Assembly: GCA_022113835.1 (NCBI GenBank)
Contig: JAILWY010000012.1
Span: forward strand, 9,176,001-9,240,000
Direction: 5' to 3'
Source of the DNA: Atopsyche davidsoni
Lineage: Eukaryota; Arthropoda; Insecta; Trichoptera; Hydrobiosidae
Length of the DNA stretch: 64,000 bases
Made by a program: the position numbers and the translations under genes
Part shown: one piece after another, positions 50,901 to 64,000 of the stretch
Numbering within the stretch: position 1 is the stretch's first letter
How the letters are laid out: each line of letters begins with the position of its first letter
Notes under the pieces: generated by a model
Seen by the model: only the letters and a program-made list of their open reading frames with translations
What the model was told of the DNA's origin: nothing
Database searches by the model: none

Positions 50901-53900
50901 CAATGTTATTTTGTAAAAATAGGACTGTGTCCAATATGGTAATGAACTTTTTCAGGTGTTTTTATCATTGTGAGTTACATATTTGTTCGTTTTATATTTT
51001 TTATCAAACCATTTAGACCGGATTCGTTTTTTATCCATCGCAAGGTAGTCTATACTATTTTCTTCCTATCTCTATCTTCTATGAATGATAAAAAATGAAT
51101 TTAAATTAAATTTCTTTGCATCTTAACGGTAAATAAATAGTTTCGTCATAATTCAATTCAAACATGATATATTGCTATTTGGAATAATTAAAAGTTTGAG
51201 ATGATTTTATTATATATTCTTTATTTTACGGATTGAAAAAGGCAAGCAGAGATAAATGAAGATCTGATGTGAGCAACATCAAGATTTGCAGGTCACGTGC
51301 GTGAAATGCATGTGCGTGTTAAAAGATCGCATTGAAAAATTGTTTGTACCAGTGAATTGATACTGCCGTATCTTTGGTTATATATTGGTTATATCCGAGC
51401 TTGAAATTCATAAAAAAAAGCTGAGCACGTCTTTATGTAGGCTCACATGTATGAAGCGTAGAATATACTTGACATAAAAGAAACGTTATATGAAATCGCC
51501 TGAAACAGATATCTACGATCGAGTGAATATTCTTCAGCTAGTGATTGTGATAAAAATGTCCCAAGGATTTCCGTATACCATTCCATAAATATTTTATTTA
51601 TCCTAAAACTCATTTTATGATTGAATATTCAGATCTATAAAGACATTTTAGTATCAGTTTCTCAAAATAAAAAAAACAAAGCTTATTTATATGGTGATAA
51701 TCATTATTACAAATTGATCTAATCAAGACTGATCGGGCAATTAGTGAAAACATTTGATAAGCCTTAAAATTTCTAGAATTATAATTAGCCATTAGAACGA
51801 AAATGCTAAATTCGATTGTAGCTTAGTGCTTATGGAAACAAAAACCTAAAAATTTATTTATGGCTTTCAGTACTAACATAAAAATAATATTGTATATTTG
51901 AATAGCTGAATTATTTTAAAATAAAATATGCACCAAAAACATGTTTAAACTTTTAATAATTTTTCACACAAATTAATATATTTTTTTAATCAGTCTAGTA
52001 TTGATGAAAGTATTGTTGAAAATTTTAATGGATAAGTTAAAAAAAGCTTTTGAAAACTACCGCATAAAAATTTGAATACTCAGCAGCCGCTGAGAATTTC
52101 AATTTTCCACCTTTGGAATATTTTCGTTAGCTTTTAGGTTTTGGGTTATTTAAATAGGCGAAGTTGGGTTAGTAATATTGGCTCAAGTAAACTTCTTTGG
52201 AATGATATGGAGCTTTCGGTGATCGAGGTATCTGCAATAATTGATTCAAGCTTTGCTTCAACTTTTTGAATTACTTGTTACCTGGACCCAAGTAGTAAAA
52301 ACGCCAATTAATTAATTTGGGCCTAAAGAAAAACACGAAGTTTAGAAAGGCAACTTAAAGGCAACTAAAAAGAAAAAATTAAATTAGTTAGCGAGTTGTT
52401 ATTTTACTTTACGATTCCGAAATTCAAAAAGGTCTTTCTGATCACGCCACAAAAAATAGAAGCAAATGTACTTTTTTCTCTATCTCGTCATTAAAAATGG
52501 GGCGAGCGTGTTCGGAGAGGAAATGTATGGATCTCGAATTGCAACCCGGAAAGCCTTTTTTCTGGGGATCTCCCCTCTCCTTTGCACTCCACCCTGGCCG
52601 TTCTGCTCTATCAGAGTAAGTTGTTTTTACGCTTGAAAACTGGTGAGCCTGGCAACACATTGTTTGGCAGTTTCATTGTTCGCCTATAAATATCATTACA
52701 TTTCAAATATAATTTGTGAATAAACTTTCTTGCTTTTATTGAAAATTCGTAGGATTGGAAATTTGCAAAGCAATACTCAGTAATTATTTTATTAACGTCA
52801 CTAAAGGAAAATACCAGGCTAACGAAATATATATTGATACTTACATTTCAAAATGGGCAAACGGAAATAATAAAATTGAGTAGAAAATATTTTTTAAAAT
52901 ATAAATAACCTTGCATGTAGTTATGGTGAAAAAAAATTAAAAACATAAAGATTTTCCCTTTTTTTAACGACATTTTGAAGTGCGACCAATCAAGCTGTAA
53001 AAATCTCAATATGTAATATTGGTAGTTTGTTTCTTTGATTTAGTCGAAAGTGCTCAAATAATCCGAATGGTAATCGGAAGGGCAAGGAAAAATAAAACCA
53101 TTTCGCAACATTGTTATTTCATTTTTAACCTTTCCATTTTTCAGCAAACACAAATTTATAACCTAAAAATTAATCCAGAAGTGATTTTAAAGCTCTCAAC
53201 TTAAAATTAATAACAACCAGAGAAAAATATAATATAATTTTGTAAGATCAGATTAAATAGTAAATTTCATCGAATAAATGTAATTTAATTAGCGTTTAGG
53301 TCAATCAAAAAATTGAATTATTTATAACAATATTTGATTTAACTTTGGCGTATATAAAGTCGTGTAGTGTAGGGTTAAGAAATTCAATATTTTTGACAGA
53401 GAGTACTTGGTGGAATTCCATTTTAAAATAAGAAAAATATATATATATTACTTGTCAGGTACATTAAAATCACATTAGCCCTTACCACCTGACAATCACT
53501 CTTTCTCTTTCCAACAACCTCTCCTTCTAACAATTGTTTACTTAATTGCTTATTATTATAAAAAATCTCACTCTGTTTAATAATGCCAACGTGAAAGGTT
53601 GGCGAAACCGGTCACAAATAAAAACGAACACGTGAAAAATCACTCAAGTATTTTATTTAAAAATATTAGTGTAGGGTTCGTATTTATTTATATATATGAA
53701 TGGTTGTGACGCACAGCCCGCATGTCATTAATAGCATTCGGGTTCCATCGATTAAACATCCATAAATAAATTTTGCTTGCTAAAAAGCGTATGTGAGTTA
53801 TTCTGAATAGTGAAAAAAGAGAATGGGGGTATTTATGGCCTTCGATGGTTTACAGAGATTGGCAGGCGAGTGGTGCACGGCTCGACCGACCCTCGCCAGT

Positions 53901-56900
53901 GCGTCGATTCACCCTCGCACATCTTCAAGCCGGGGGCGACATTATGAGGTTAACGATGTGCTCGCCGCGCGGGTCCTGGGCCGTGAATTATGTACATCCC
54001 GAAGCAGCAAGCGGAAGTCGAAGCATGTTTATTTCACAGAATTTATTCTCATAACAAAGAGAGTAGACCTAAAAGTTTTCAAAACAAAATGGGATAAAAC
54101 ATTTGCTCGGAATGTTGGGTCAGTGGTAGGGACTGTCAACTTCCAACAAAGTTTCCAGTGTAATCTAATATAAGCTAAGGTAATCCTGCACCCACGTTAT
54201 TGGGGTTACACATGAGTTTTGTTTAAATTTATTATTGATGTTATAAATTATATATTAAAATATTAAAAAAATTAAAAAAGAAATACACGTTAATTCACGG
54301 ATGGTATGATCACAACGAGGCAGATTATTATAGTATCTTGTAAGGATTTTGATATTTCGTGGCTGAAAGAGGTTTCTATTCGAGGAATTTCAGAGGCTGA
54401 AAGAACATTGATCTTCTCGGCTAACTGTCAAGTCCTATCCTTGAATTTATCTCGGTCGCTTTCAACGTCAGCCATTTTTTTCTGAGTATTTTTTGTCGAA
54501 CAAATTGTGGTCCTTTTCGCTTTTTTGTGGCTCCTGCGCTTCAGTGCCAGCGAAGATCCTGACACCTGAAATATAGCGACTGCTTAACGTTATCATAACT
54601 ATTGCAAATTTTATTCTCTGAAATATATGAAATTACCTTTTTTCCTTCATATAACTGACTTACGAGCACTAATAAAGTAATCATTTTTAAAAGGCCATGA
54701 ATCTTACTTATTCAATTAGCTAATATTATATGGTTTATTATGTTTACTCAGAATATACGATAATACACAAATTTCTAAGTAATTAATAACCGAATGAAAT
54801 ATATTATAATCTGATAATAAATATTACCTCTGTAAAATAATAAACGATGCGTAACCATACATATTATACATATATATATACATATATATGTATAATTGTA
54901 TATGTTATGTTGCTTTGAAATGAGCTAAAGATGTTACATTTTGTTTAAGAATTTTGGGGACACGATATGAACATTGATATTGATCTTAGACTCGGGTTTA
55001 ATTAAGGATCGCTGGTATATATTAGGGGGGCTTCAAGGGGTTAGGGGAGGTTTGACTTACCGTAAGCGTGCTCTAAAGCCATAGAATTTCATTAAAATCG
55101 ATATTTATTTACAAACGTTGACCGCAAACGTATTAATCTTGTTATTGTAAACATGATAATATTAAGGCAAATATATTTAATCGCATTATGAGAAATTTAA
55201 TAAACAATACCATTGAGCTTGGCGAATGATTAAGGTCAACAAATATTAATGGTTTTAAAACAAACGCATTGATATTAGTTTTGAAATAGTTTAATGGATT
55301 AAAAAGTTATCTTGAAGGGCTAAACATTTTTATTAAATTTAAATGAACGATTGAACAACGTGAAAAAAAAATTATTTAATTTTATTATAATAAGCTCAGA
55401 ATCCTAGAAAATAAAAGTTTGTTAATATTATAGCCGTAATAAAATATAATTAAAATTCAGAAATTTCATTGAATATTTTATGAAAAAAAAAAAACACGAA
55501 AACCCAATACTTCTATAATTTTTTTAAAAGTTTAATTAATTAAAGCATTCGTAATACAAAAAAGGTAATTTGAACTCTGCGGTGAATTTTTATGAAATGA
55601 GAGCGGGACACAAAAATCATTTTATGGAGGTCTGTAGCAAATATGGAAGAAAAAAAAATGCGATTCACTTCTATTATCAACAGCCAGGTCCGAGGGCTAT
55701 TAACTTGATCACCTTGTATTTGGGTTGAGGCTAGTTGGTTACAATATAAAAAAATGTACCCAAAAAAGTAATATAATAACAAAACAAAAAAACTACTGCC
55801 ATTCGATAAAGGTACACGAGACTGGGTCTCAACCACATTAATGCATTCCTTTATTATTACGTGACTTGCAGTTTAATCAAATAGACTAATCGAAGATAAC
55901 CTTAATTAATGCTGTGCCCTTTTGAAACCTGCTATGAATATCGAATTATGGTATATTTCACTAAATGCAAGTTACCTATAAATACATGGGTCAAACATTA
56001 ATAATCTCATATAATTTATTATAATGGATTATATACATTATCCATTATTATCATACAAGTCCGCATTTGGGGATGAGTCTTGCTTGATTCATTGAATTGT
56101 TACAAAACACGTTTAACCGGAAATAATTTACATTTACTATGTCAGGCAGTGTTGATTATAAAAAACATTTCAATGAATAAGCAGGGAAATGTTAAATTGT
56201 CAATATAATTAAAATCAGAAAATACCAGAATATAATGCGTTATTGTTTAAATGTGTAGGTTTAAATTTACACTGCGAGGGTAAAATTATACTTAAAATAA
56301 GAATAGATAAATATTATTTTAATGACATAATTTTTATTTAATCGAAAAATTATTTGGTGTTTCTGAAAACCTGACATAAAACCACATGGAAAAAAATAAT
56401 GATGAACACAAATAAAATCACAATATATATAAATAATGCAAGGAAAAATAACAAATATTTATTTAGTTTTTTTTCAAATCCTGGCAAATAGAAAATAAAA
56501 AATTCAATGTTAAAATAAATAATGAATGGCATATAACTTTCAAGCATCTTCAATTTCCTGATATTGAATTATGTATTCATAGCCTAAGTACAAGTAGGTA
56601 GGAGAGCAAATGATGCTGAGTCTTATTATGTTCGATCCTTATCATTTCATCTTTAATTAAAAAGTAAGTATCTGTATCGCTCGCGCTTTGTTTATAGTTT
56701 ATAGTGAATATAGTACACATTCAGAATACAAAAGATGACTGATGAAGTCTCACTCTAAAGTATTATAACGAACTTTATATGAAAATACTCACCCACAAAG
56801 AGTATTCCATGCCTTGATGTATTTCTTATCTCGATGAAGGAGCTTATGTTAAAAGAAGAAATGAAGAATGAGTTAAAGATTATTTGTTTGTGAAAATTAT

Positions 56901-59900
56901 AATAATAATACTACATTATATTTATATATTTGATGCAGCTAATATATTAATGATTCATATCGGCCATATCATAAAACAATAATAAAATAATAACAGATGA
57001 AAGTAGTATTTGGAAATACAGGAAACTGATACTTATGTATACTCGGCATATACGCCAAATAAGTAATTAGGTTTTCATGGTTAAACCCAAGTAGCGGATA
57101 AATTTAAAATAGTTAAAAATATGGTTTTTTAATGGCATAGAAATGAGATCTTACACAAAAATTGATCATTTTTTTTTTAATGAGTCAAGTACACTTAAGT
57201 TTTGAAAAAAGTTATAAATTTTCAAAAAATTTTTTATTTGAATTCGGGATTAAAAAAAAGTGTTGATTATTAAGACATGAAATATATGTCATTGTATGGT
57301 GAATACGAAATATAAAGGAGTTGATTTGCTTTGTCGCTAAGATCCAGATAACATGTTTTCCCGTATGCCAGGCATTCTCCCCATGTTTTTATCTTTATCC
57401 TAAATCTTTATTTCGACTCTTTTGAGAGCATTCTGCGGTCTGGATGCGAGGGTTCTTGTATTTACAATCTTGTAACATTTAGCTTTAATATCGTTTCAAG
57501 GATTTTATTTCCGCAGGTAGGTTTACATAGAAGGCGTCGCAATTTAATGGGTTAGTCTAGAATCTTTTCTTTGTGGAATGAAACTGTTCATACAACAACT
57601 TACATGCTTTGATTCAACTAATATTGTTTTTTAATAGTTAATTTCCTACTCAATCTGTTGAATGATGTAGTATTAAGCTATTATTAAATTAAACTAATTC
57701 TCAGTGAAAGGTTTATTTAACCTTTGAATTGAAAAATAATAAGGATTTTCTCCAAGCTTCCTAGTTTGGTGAAAGTTATCAAATAATTATTCGACCTTTA
57801 TTATTTAAAACAATACCCATATTTTATAATAACAATTAAATTTAAGCATTAATGGAATGCTTAAATTTATACACGATACAATATTATGTTGTATTTTAGG
57901 AAATTGTTAATTTAGCATCCAATTTAAGTGTTTTAATAAGAAATGTTCATATGATTTAGAAACCTACTTTTAAGGTCTCCCTTGAGGCTACCTGGCGGAC
58001 CTGTCTAGGCCTTGAATCGCTGTGCTCAGAGAGATGTAATTAGTATCTTATTGTATTTGTTAAGTTTCGGCATTTGCCTATTAAACATTCCAGAGGATGA
58101 ATATCATATTTTTGATGGTAAACCTTTTGTGCCCGTGTCACGAGACTTGTTTGTTTGAAAACTTTTATTATTAAAAACGTTTGCATGCTTTGTCAGAACT
58201 GCCAAAATGCTAGACGATAAAAGGTCTTGGATAATAAATTTCTAAAAGGATATAAAGAATTTTGCTCTTTATATAATAAAATAGATTTTCAATTTAATCT
58301 ACTGCTCTTTGAATCTTCACTCAATGAACAGATTACCGGTTATTTGTGAATGGTCTTTGTGAGCAAAGTTGAGCTTAATTGCTTATGAATGTTCAAAAAT
58401 TAATTGGATAATTTGATTTTTAAATTTAAATTAAATAGTGATTCATTATCTGCACAAATATTTTAATTACAATAAATTTTTTTGTCAACTATAGATTATA
58501 TACATTTCAAACTTTCTAAATAAAATATTCACTGTTTCAAGTGGCTTGACTGCATTAAATATTAGTGTTAATAATTAATACCATAAAAAAATAGTGATAC
58601 TCTTTATCAATTAACATTAGAATATTTCAACCTCTATAATGTAAAGTAATAAAAGGAAACGATTTAAAACGCACTATGTGTAGTTAATAGATAGGTTTAT
58701 AATTGTACATAATTAAGAGTGAATAAAGTTATCGAGGCGATTGTTACCGTATTGTTACTAGATATTGGTTCAAATTCATACGTGTCTTTTTTTAAGCATG
58801 TTTTATTTCATGCTTAAAAAAAATGCTATAGAAAATGAGAAATATGTTTTTATAAACTATATTATTATATAAGACTATTTATTTTGTGATGAAATTATTT
58901 ATATTAAAAAAAAAATTCTCGGGAAAGTGTGAAATTGAATGGTGAAATATACTAGAACATCTTTATGTATTTGCTCTAGAAATATCAACCTTAAGCGCTA
59001 GCCATCGGATCTTATTGATGTGAAAGAGTTTCACAGCGGAATCCCTATCGTTTTAGGAAGGCGGTATATCTTGTCCGCCTTTTTTCTAGCGAGGGCTACT
59101 CTTCACCATTTACTGGGTCAACTGGCCATATTTACTAGTATTGGAATTTCCGATATCAGTAGAATATGCCATGCGCCATGTGCAGTGTGTGCACAATCAT
59201 AAAAAAATGACTCGAAATTGAAAAAGAAAATTGATACAATAACCCATCATAAGTTGAAGAGGGGCTATTCTAAATCAAGAAAAAGATAAGCCCACATGAG
59301 ATTCACGATCTAAGATTAGTTTTTTATTATCAATTTTTATTTTGGGGTTTATTAGTATTATAAAATACCGATTTTTTTATAATTAAAAAAAATGTATTTG
59401 AAATATCGTAAGAAAGTTTAGAAATCAATCCGTTTATATTTTTGTGCCATATAAAAGCAGCGTTGGCATTTGTTATTTGAATACTCATCCCTACAACTTA
59501 TTTGCCTCTGATTGAGATGCTAATCCAAATTCTTTTTCGGCATTTAGGCTTTTTACGGATTGACTTTTTATAATGTAGAATTTGAATTCTGCGGTGGCCG
59601 ACTATAGTGAAGCAATACAAACATGAAATATTTAGCTGTTAAAATATAAAACAATCTTTGATATTTATTTAAAAGGTATGAGATAATAAACTGTGTTGTT
59701 TATAATAAAGCTTTAGTTTTGAAAGAAATTAATTTCATTGCGCAGGAAAGTTTCTGAACCTTATCAGACTTATCTCATTATCACGTATTTAATACCACGA
59801 AAATAGCAACATGTACAACTTTTGCTATTGAATAGTAATCGAAAAATCCCAGCCAATTTCTATATAAATAAAAGTCATACTTTTTATATCTAAACTTTCA

Positions 59901-61346
59901 TATCTCTTATACATAATATATATGTTTTATAAGAGGGTTGATAAAACAAGAAACAGTCGTAGAGGGAAGAGAACAGTTCAAGCTCGCTTGTTATACTCGA
60001 CCAATAACAATTTTAAAACGAGGTTAAAATTAAATTTTAGTACGAATTGTTTACCACCTTTTTATACCTTATTTTGTCCTTAACCAAAGTTATACTTGAA
60101 AGATATATTATATTTTAGAATAGTTATTAGAAATAGTTTTTGAATTCAATGTAAACAACATAGTTTTAACATAAAAACGCAATTTAACATTTTTAGATTT
60201 TTGATATAACACTTCATAGTCCTTCATAGTCACTTCAATTAATATTTCTATAGCGAATGAACGTTTTTTATTATCTATATCTATATAGCGGATGATCGAC
60301 AATCACTGATTGGTTCTTAAAGAGATCCAAAGGATCAACTATACTTGGTGTATATTCACTGGCGGGTTACTCGACTGTAAAAAACAGTCAGCTCACTTAA
60401 AACTTACAAATGATAGTTTTTAAATTGAGTATATTTTAAAAATATGTATTTAAAATTATAAAGGTCGACCGCACATGTAACGCTGATAAGACAGTGGATC
60501 ACTTTGTGTGGATCCTTTGTTGCTCGCCGGTTATCTCATGTTTGACTCCATCACCACTTGTAACAAACACTATCAACCCTAAACTTTGCGTCTCACTTCT
60601 TATTCAAGGTTTCCCTGAGTGTTTCCAATTATATGACAACTTGACTTGACAGACATCCTTCTACCAAAGCTTTGGCCGACCCACGCACCGAGGGCCATCG
60701 GCGAGTTTATCGTTCAGGATCAAATAAATATTATAGTAGTGGAAATATAATCAATATTTTTTTCTTCGTACAGTGAAAGATCTAGTACGTTTTTATTGAT
60801 ATAGTATGCCTTATAATATATTTATGATAAGTTTCGTGTAATAACAAATATTACATACCAATATATGAATATCATAAATATACTGTATACTTAACGTATG
60901 CTGATTAATTGAATATAGGGGATTAAATTTAAATGCTTCTTTCATGTATTATTAAGATCTTACGACCTCTCGTTAAAAAATCGATTTGATTTTATGGAGC
61001 GCAACATAAATACATTAAACATCACCGAGCGACCATTTACAAGAGTATAGTGGCAAAAGGATTGAGTTAACTTTATCCCCGCACTTAGACAGAAGTATTT
61101 AATCTGAATACGAATAACTGAGAGTTTCTCTGCGTACGAATGTGGGTTGCAAAAGTTTTTGCTCGCTCCTGGTAACTTTAGTCATTTCATATGCTAATGA
61201 ATGCTTCTAAGATTGCACAGTTTGCATACGTTTCTTCGGAAAATATCGTGCCAAAATACAAAACGCAGTATGCACAGTGATATTATGTTAATAATATAAG
61301 CAATATTTAAATTAAAAAAATATATTGAATACGTAGATACAAAAAG
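44959..61346. other. Long gene-poor region
   Basis: No protein gene is supported over 16 kb. AT-rich DNA is interrupted by GC-richer islands at about 45240..45500, 47150..47300, 47890..48260, 50470..50590, 52490..52670, 53820..54010, 54430..54565, 57330..57540, 58990..59190 and 60640..60720. Open frames in these are short, shared between frames, and lack domains. The layout resembles intergenic or intronic regulatory DNA of a gene outside the window. Palindromes lie at 47724..47780, 54860..54900, 57838..57868 and 58787..58822. Confidence 0.45.
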
Positions 61347-61568
61347 CCTCCCCGCTCTTCCCATTCTGTTGCTCGTGCATGGCTGCCACTCTGGATTAGC
61401 GGAATTGAAATGATTGAGGAGGGATGTGATTTGGAAGTACCTTGTCGAGGTGAGGAAGCTCTTGTCATTGTTTCTGTAACCTGCTGTAGAAGAAGTATCC
61501 GATCCAAACGCAAGAGCTTTGTAAGGAAAAAAATATATGATATGCTATTGGGCAGCAACAATACGCAG
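61347..61568 (-). repeat. Dispersed repeat, module 2, copy B
   Basis: Reverse complement of 40924..41151, with small insertions and deletions (one of about 28 bp). It runs from the CCTCCCCGCTCTTCC end to the ACAATACGCAG end. Short open frames on both strands are not conserved in the other copy, so they are not genes. Confidence 0.85.
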
Positions 61569-61735
61569 ATAAAAGTGAGGTACAAGTACACGTGAGGTGA
61601 AAGCTATGTGAAAGTGTCTCTGATATTTTTGCGTTGATAAAAGTGAGGTGAAAGGTAGGTGAAAGTGTCTCCGATATTTTTGCGTTGATAAAAGTAAGGT
61701 GAAAGCTATGTGAAAGTCTATCTGATATTTTTGCG
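61568..61735. repeat. Minisatellite, 51-bp unit, three copies
   Basis: The unit starts GATAAAAGTGAGGTGAAAG and contains GATATTTTTGCG. Copies start at 61568, 61636 and 61687; the last two starts are exactly 51 bp apart. The first copy has about 17 extra bases. It begins at the very edge of module 2. Confidence 0.85.
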
Positions 61736-61850
61736 ATAGGACTGGAAAGGTGAAAGTGGCAGTAGTGTTGCAGAGCCGAAAAAATATATTGTTGAACGCC
61801 TAACTTCCTAACAGTCTAATTCTAATGTATTAGATGAGGAATTCTAAAAT

Positions 61851-62549
61851 ATGGTTGACATAAACAAATTTCCAATCTTGAAAGAACAGCATAAAAAAAT
61901 AAATCGTTTTTTGGTTCTACATACTTGTGAGAATCATTGTTTTTAACAATGAATATCAAAAATCAAAGTACAGATGAACATCTTGATGATTGCTTAAGAG
62001 CAGGAATATTATCATACTCTCCTAATAACGAAGCAATGGTCAATGAAATGCAATGCCAACGATCACATTGACTTTGATATTTCTATTATTTTATAAGTAA
62101 TTTTGGTAATAGGGTGGAATTTGGGCAATTTCGGTTGATCAATTTTTTTTAAAATCTGCCAATTAAAAATTAAAATTAAATATACATGGAGCATTATAAT
62201 TTTAATAAACTTAGTTCGGACCCTATCTGATATTTTTCATATTCTAATCTGTTGTTTGCAATTTTTAGCTTTAAATGTACATTTTAAGTTGCTATTAAAA
62301 ATAATAATTTTTTGCATATTTGTCCCAATTCGACCCAATAACCAGAATTTTAATGCTTTTATTTAATACTTATTATTTATTTTACATTTATATTTTGTAA
62401 GTATAATTTTGGAATTAAATATTTTTTGTACATTATGTGTATTATTGACTGTGTCCAACAATAAATATCCCTTGAAAAAATAAATGGTGCCCGCCGTCCG
62501 ACCGGCATTCTAGAATGTGCTCTTGGGTGCAAAAGTGTTGGGGCCCCTG
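61851..62549 (+). mobile_element. hAT transposon 3' remnant
   Basis: Translation gives the C-terminal dimerisation region of a hAT transposase of the ZBED/SCAND type: FGSTYLCE, then DEHLDDCLRAGILSYSPN and VNEMQCQRSH with a stop at 62069..62071. At least one frameshift lies near 61910, and the rest of the protein is absent. The sequence ends at 62549 with GTTGGGGCCCCTG, the complement of a CAGGGG-type hAT end. No matching left end is in the window, so the 5' part has been lost. Confidence 0.8.
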
Positions 62550-62655
62550 CTCTACACTATTCTCATTACAAAAAACATGAACTCAGCATAAATATACGTT
62601 CAGTTAGATGTTGGTCAACCTCCTCAGAGAAAAGGGACACAAAGAAGAAGAAATT
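62550..62655 (-). repeat. Dispersed repeat, module 1, copy 3
   Basis: Reverse complement of 17322..17430 and 40780..40879. It begins directly after the hAT terminus, so the transposon appears to have landed inside or at the edge of this repeat. Confidence 0.8.
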
Positions 62656-64000
62656 AAAAATATGAAATAAAAATGACCATAAATAAAGGTTACTCAATCA
62701 ATATTTTTGGCCAGAAGATGAAGACTCGTAATGTTCATTGATGTTATCTTTGTCTTCTAAAACATATAATATATCATCTTATTTCATATATAACTCTACG
62801 AGTATGGCAAATACACAGGACTTTATTTCGGTTCGAATAAGATTATTGTACACTGTCAAAGCAGATAACAGTTCACTTTGCATCTTATAATCAACTATTA
62901 ATTTAGTTTTATTCAATCAGCTAAATAGAATACCTTCATGAACATAAACAAGTTCACTTGCTTGATTCACTACAATAATCCGATTAGTGGTTGTCTGTTT
63001 ACTTTGCTAATAAATGTCAGTAAACAGATTATTCATCTTCCATGTTACTAAGGACAATAATTTGAAAACTGTTTTTTTTGATTTACTGTTTTGTATTTTT
63101 CAAACCACTGAATAATAGTAAAAAAATGTCGTCATAATATAAAACAAACAGAAAAAAAACATTATTTTCAACGTAACGCGAGAAAATTTATATGAAAATG
63201 CTAAACGAAACTTGGAGGAGTGAAAATAGAAAAATTGAAAGTAGGAAATTCATATTTTTTAAAAACTCACTGTTGCTTCATTACGTTGCTTATTTAGAAG
63301 AGAAAGCCTTTAGACACTCGAGATGATTCATCATTTTAAACAAACGCTTTTGAAATATGTATGGAGTTTTTTTTACGTTTTGATATTTATTAGATGATTA
63401 ACATACGCACCAGTTTTATTTGACTATTTTGTGGTGAAGTAAAACAACATGTTTTATAAAAAGTCTATCAATATATACATGTTCTCTTTTGCTAAAATTT
63501 AATATATTTTTTTAAATAATTTTATACAAAAAAAATTTTTATTGAACGAATGGAAACTTTTAAAATAAATTAATACTGTAAAAACAAGAAAAACCAAATA
63601 AGAAGTCAACCACGATAACATTTTTTTCAGAGCGCTTTCACCTAAAAAATATATTTTAACATATAAATATGTTAAAATATATTTTTAATCTCATTATTAG
63701 TCCAGATAAACGAAATTATTTCCACCATAATTTTTTTCATGAATTTAAATTTCAAAGATAGCAGTTTATAATTCGTTAAAAGATTAACCAATCAGTATGT
63801 TTAATTAGTGTACAAATGAATTTTAAGACATTAAAAGATATTTATGTTTAAAATGGACAGAATAAAATCTGTTTTTATACGTATTTGCCATAATATTTTT
63901 ATATTCATGGTATAATCAATGAATATGTTTACCAATATAAACGCTTTGTTTAATTATGATGAATACAGAAAATTCAACAACAAAAAGAAATATCAAGCAG
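62656..64000. other. AT-rich right edge of window
   Basis: No gene is seen. A perfect 20-bp palindrome with a 2-base loop lies at 63645..63686 (arms starting AAAAATATATTTTAACATAT). Confidence 0.5.

Noticed and set aside
61307..61595. Open frames of 94 and 61 codons on opposite strands
   Set aside because: Both lie in the dispersed module-2 repeat, and the other copy does not keep either frame.

Overview
This window is a piece of an insect nuclear chromosome. The genes are split by many introns with GT/AG borders. The DNA is strongly AT-rich, mariner-, Tigger-, hAT- and piggyBac-type elements are scattered through it, and a short run of the insect telomere motif (TTAGG/CCTAA) is present. All protein genes recognised are typical insect orthologues. 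The order cannot be settled from the sequence. True flies are unlikely if the TTAGG run reflects the telomere motif of the species.

The left 37 kb is gene-dense. ADAR, the adenosine-to-inosine RNA editing enzyme, runs on the minus strand from 15454 to 1643 in 15 coding exons that join in phase. A complete eight-exon secreted lipase gene lies on the opposite strand inside the largest ADAR intron (2798..10770). ADAR and Arp1 (centractin, the dynactin filament subunit) start head to head around 15.5-16.9 kb, with a decayed PHD-finger coding fragment between them. Arp1 and an aldo-keto reductase gene converge, and a full-length but dead mariner separates their 3' ends. The reductase has a broken Tigger transposase in its second intron. 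Neuroguidin (minus) and TM9SF4 (plus) are a second head-to-head pair. Their shared upstream region holds a 327-bp inverted-repeat element with an 8-bp target duplication, and the CCTAA run lies inside that element.

The right 26 kb (about 37-64 kb) is gene-poor. It contains a plausible two-exon 3' end of an unidentified gene (38.8-39.1 kb), a degenerate tRNA-Thr-like sequence, a two-module dispersed repeat at two loci, a hAT transposon remnant with its terminus, a small minisatellite, several palindromes, and GC-richer islands that could be regulatory elements or exons of a gene outside the window.

The most noteworthy feature is the ADAR/lipase nest. The host gene makes an enzyme that acts on double-stranded RNA, and its own intron contains a fully antisense gene. 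Nearby, about 190 bp upstream of the exon-13 acceptor, is a long near-perfect inverted repeat. Both could give the ADAR pre-mRNA double-stranded structure. That is an inference to test, not something the sequence proves.
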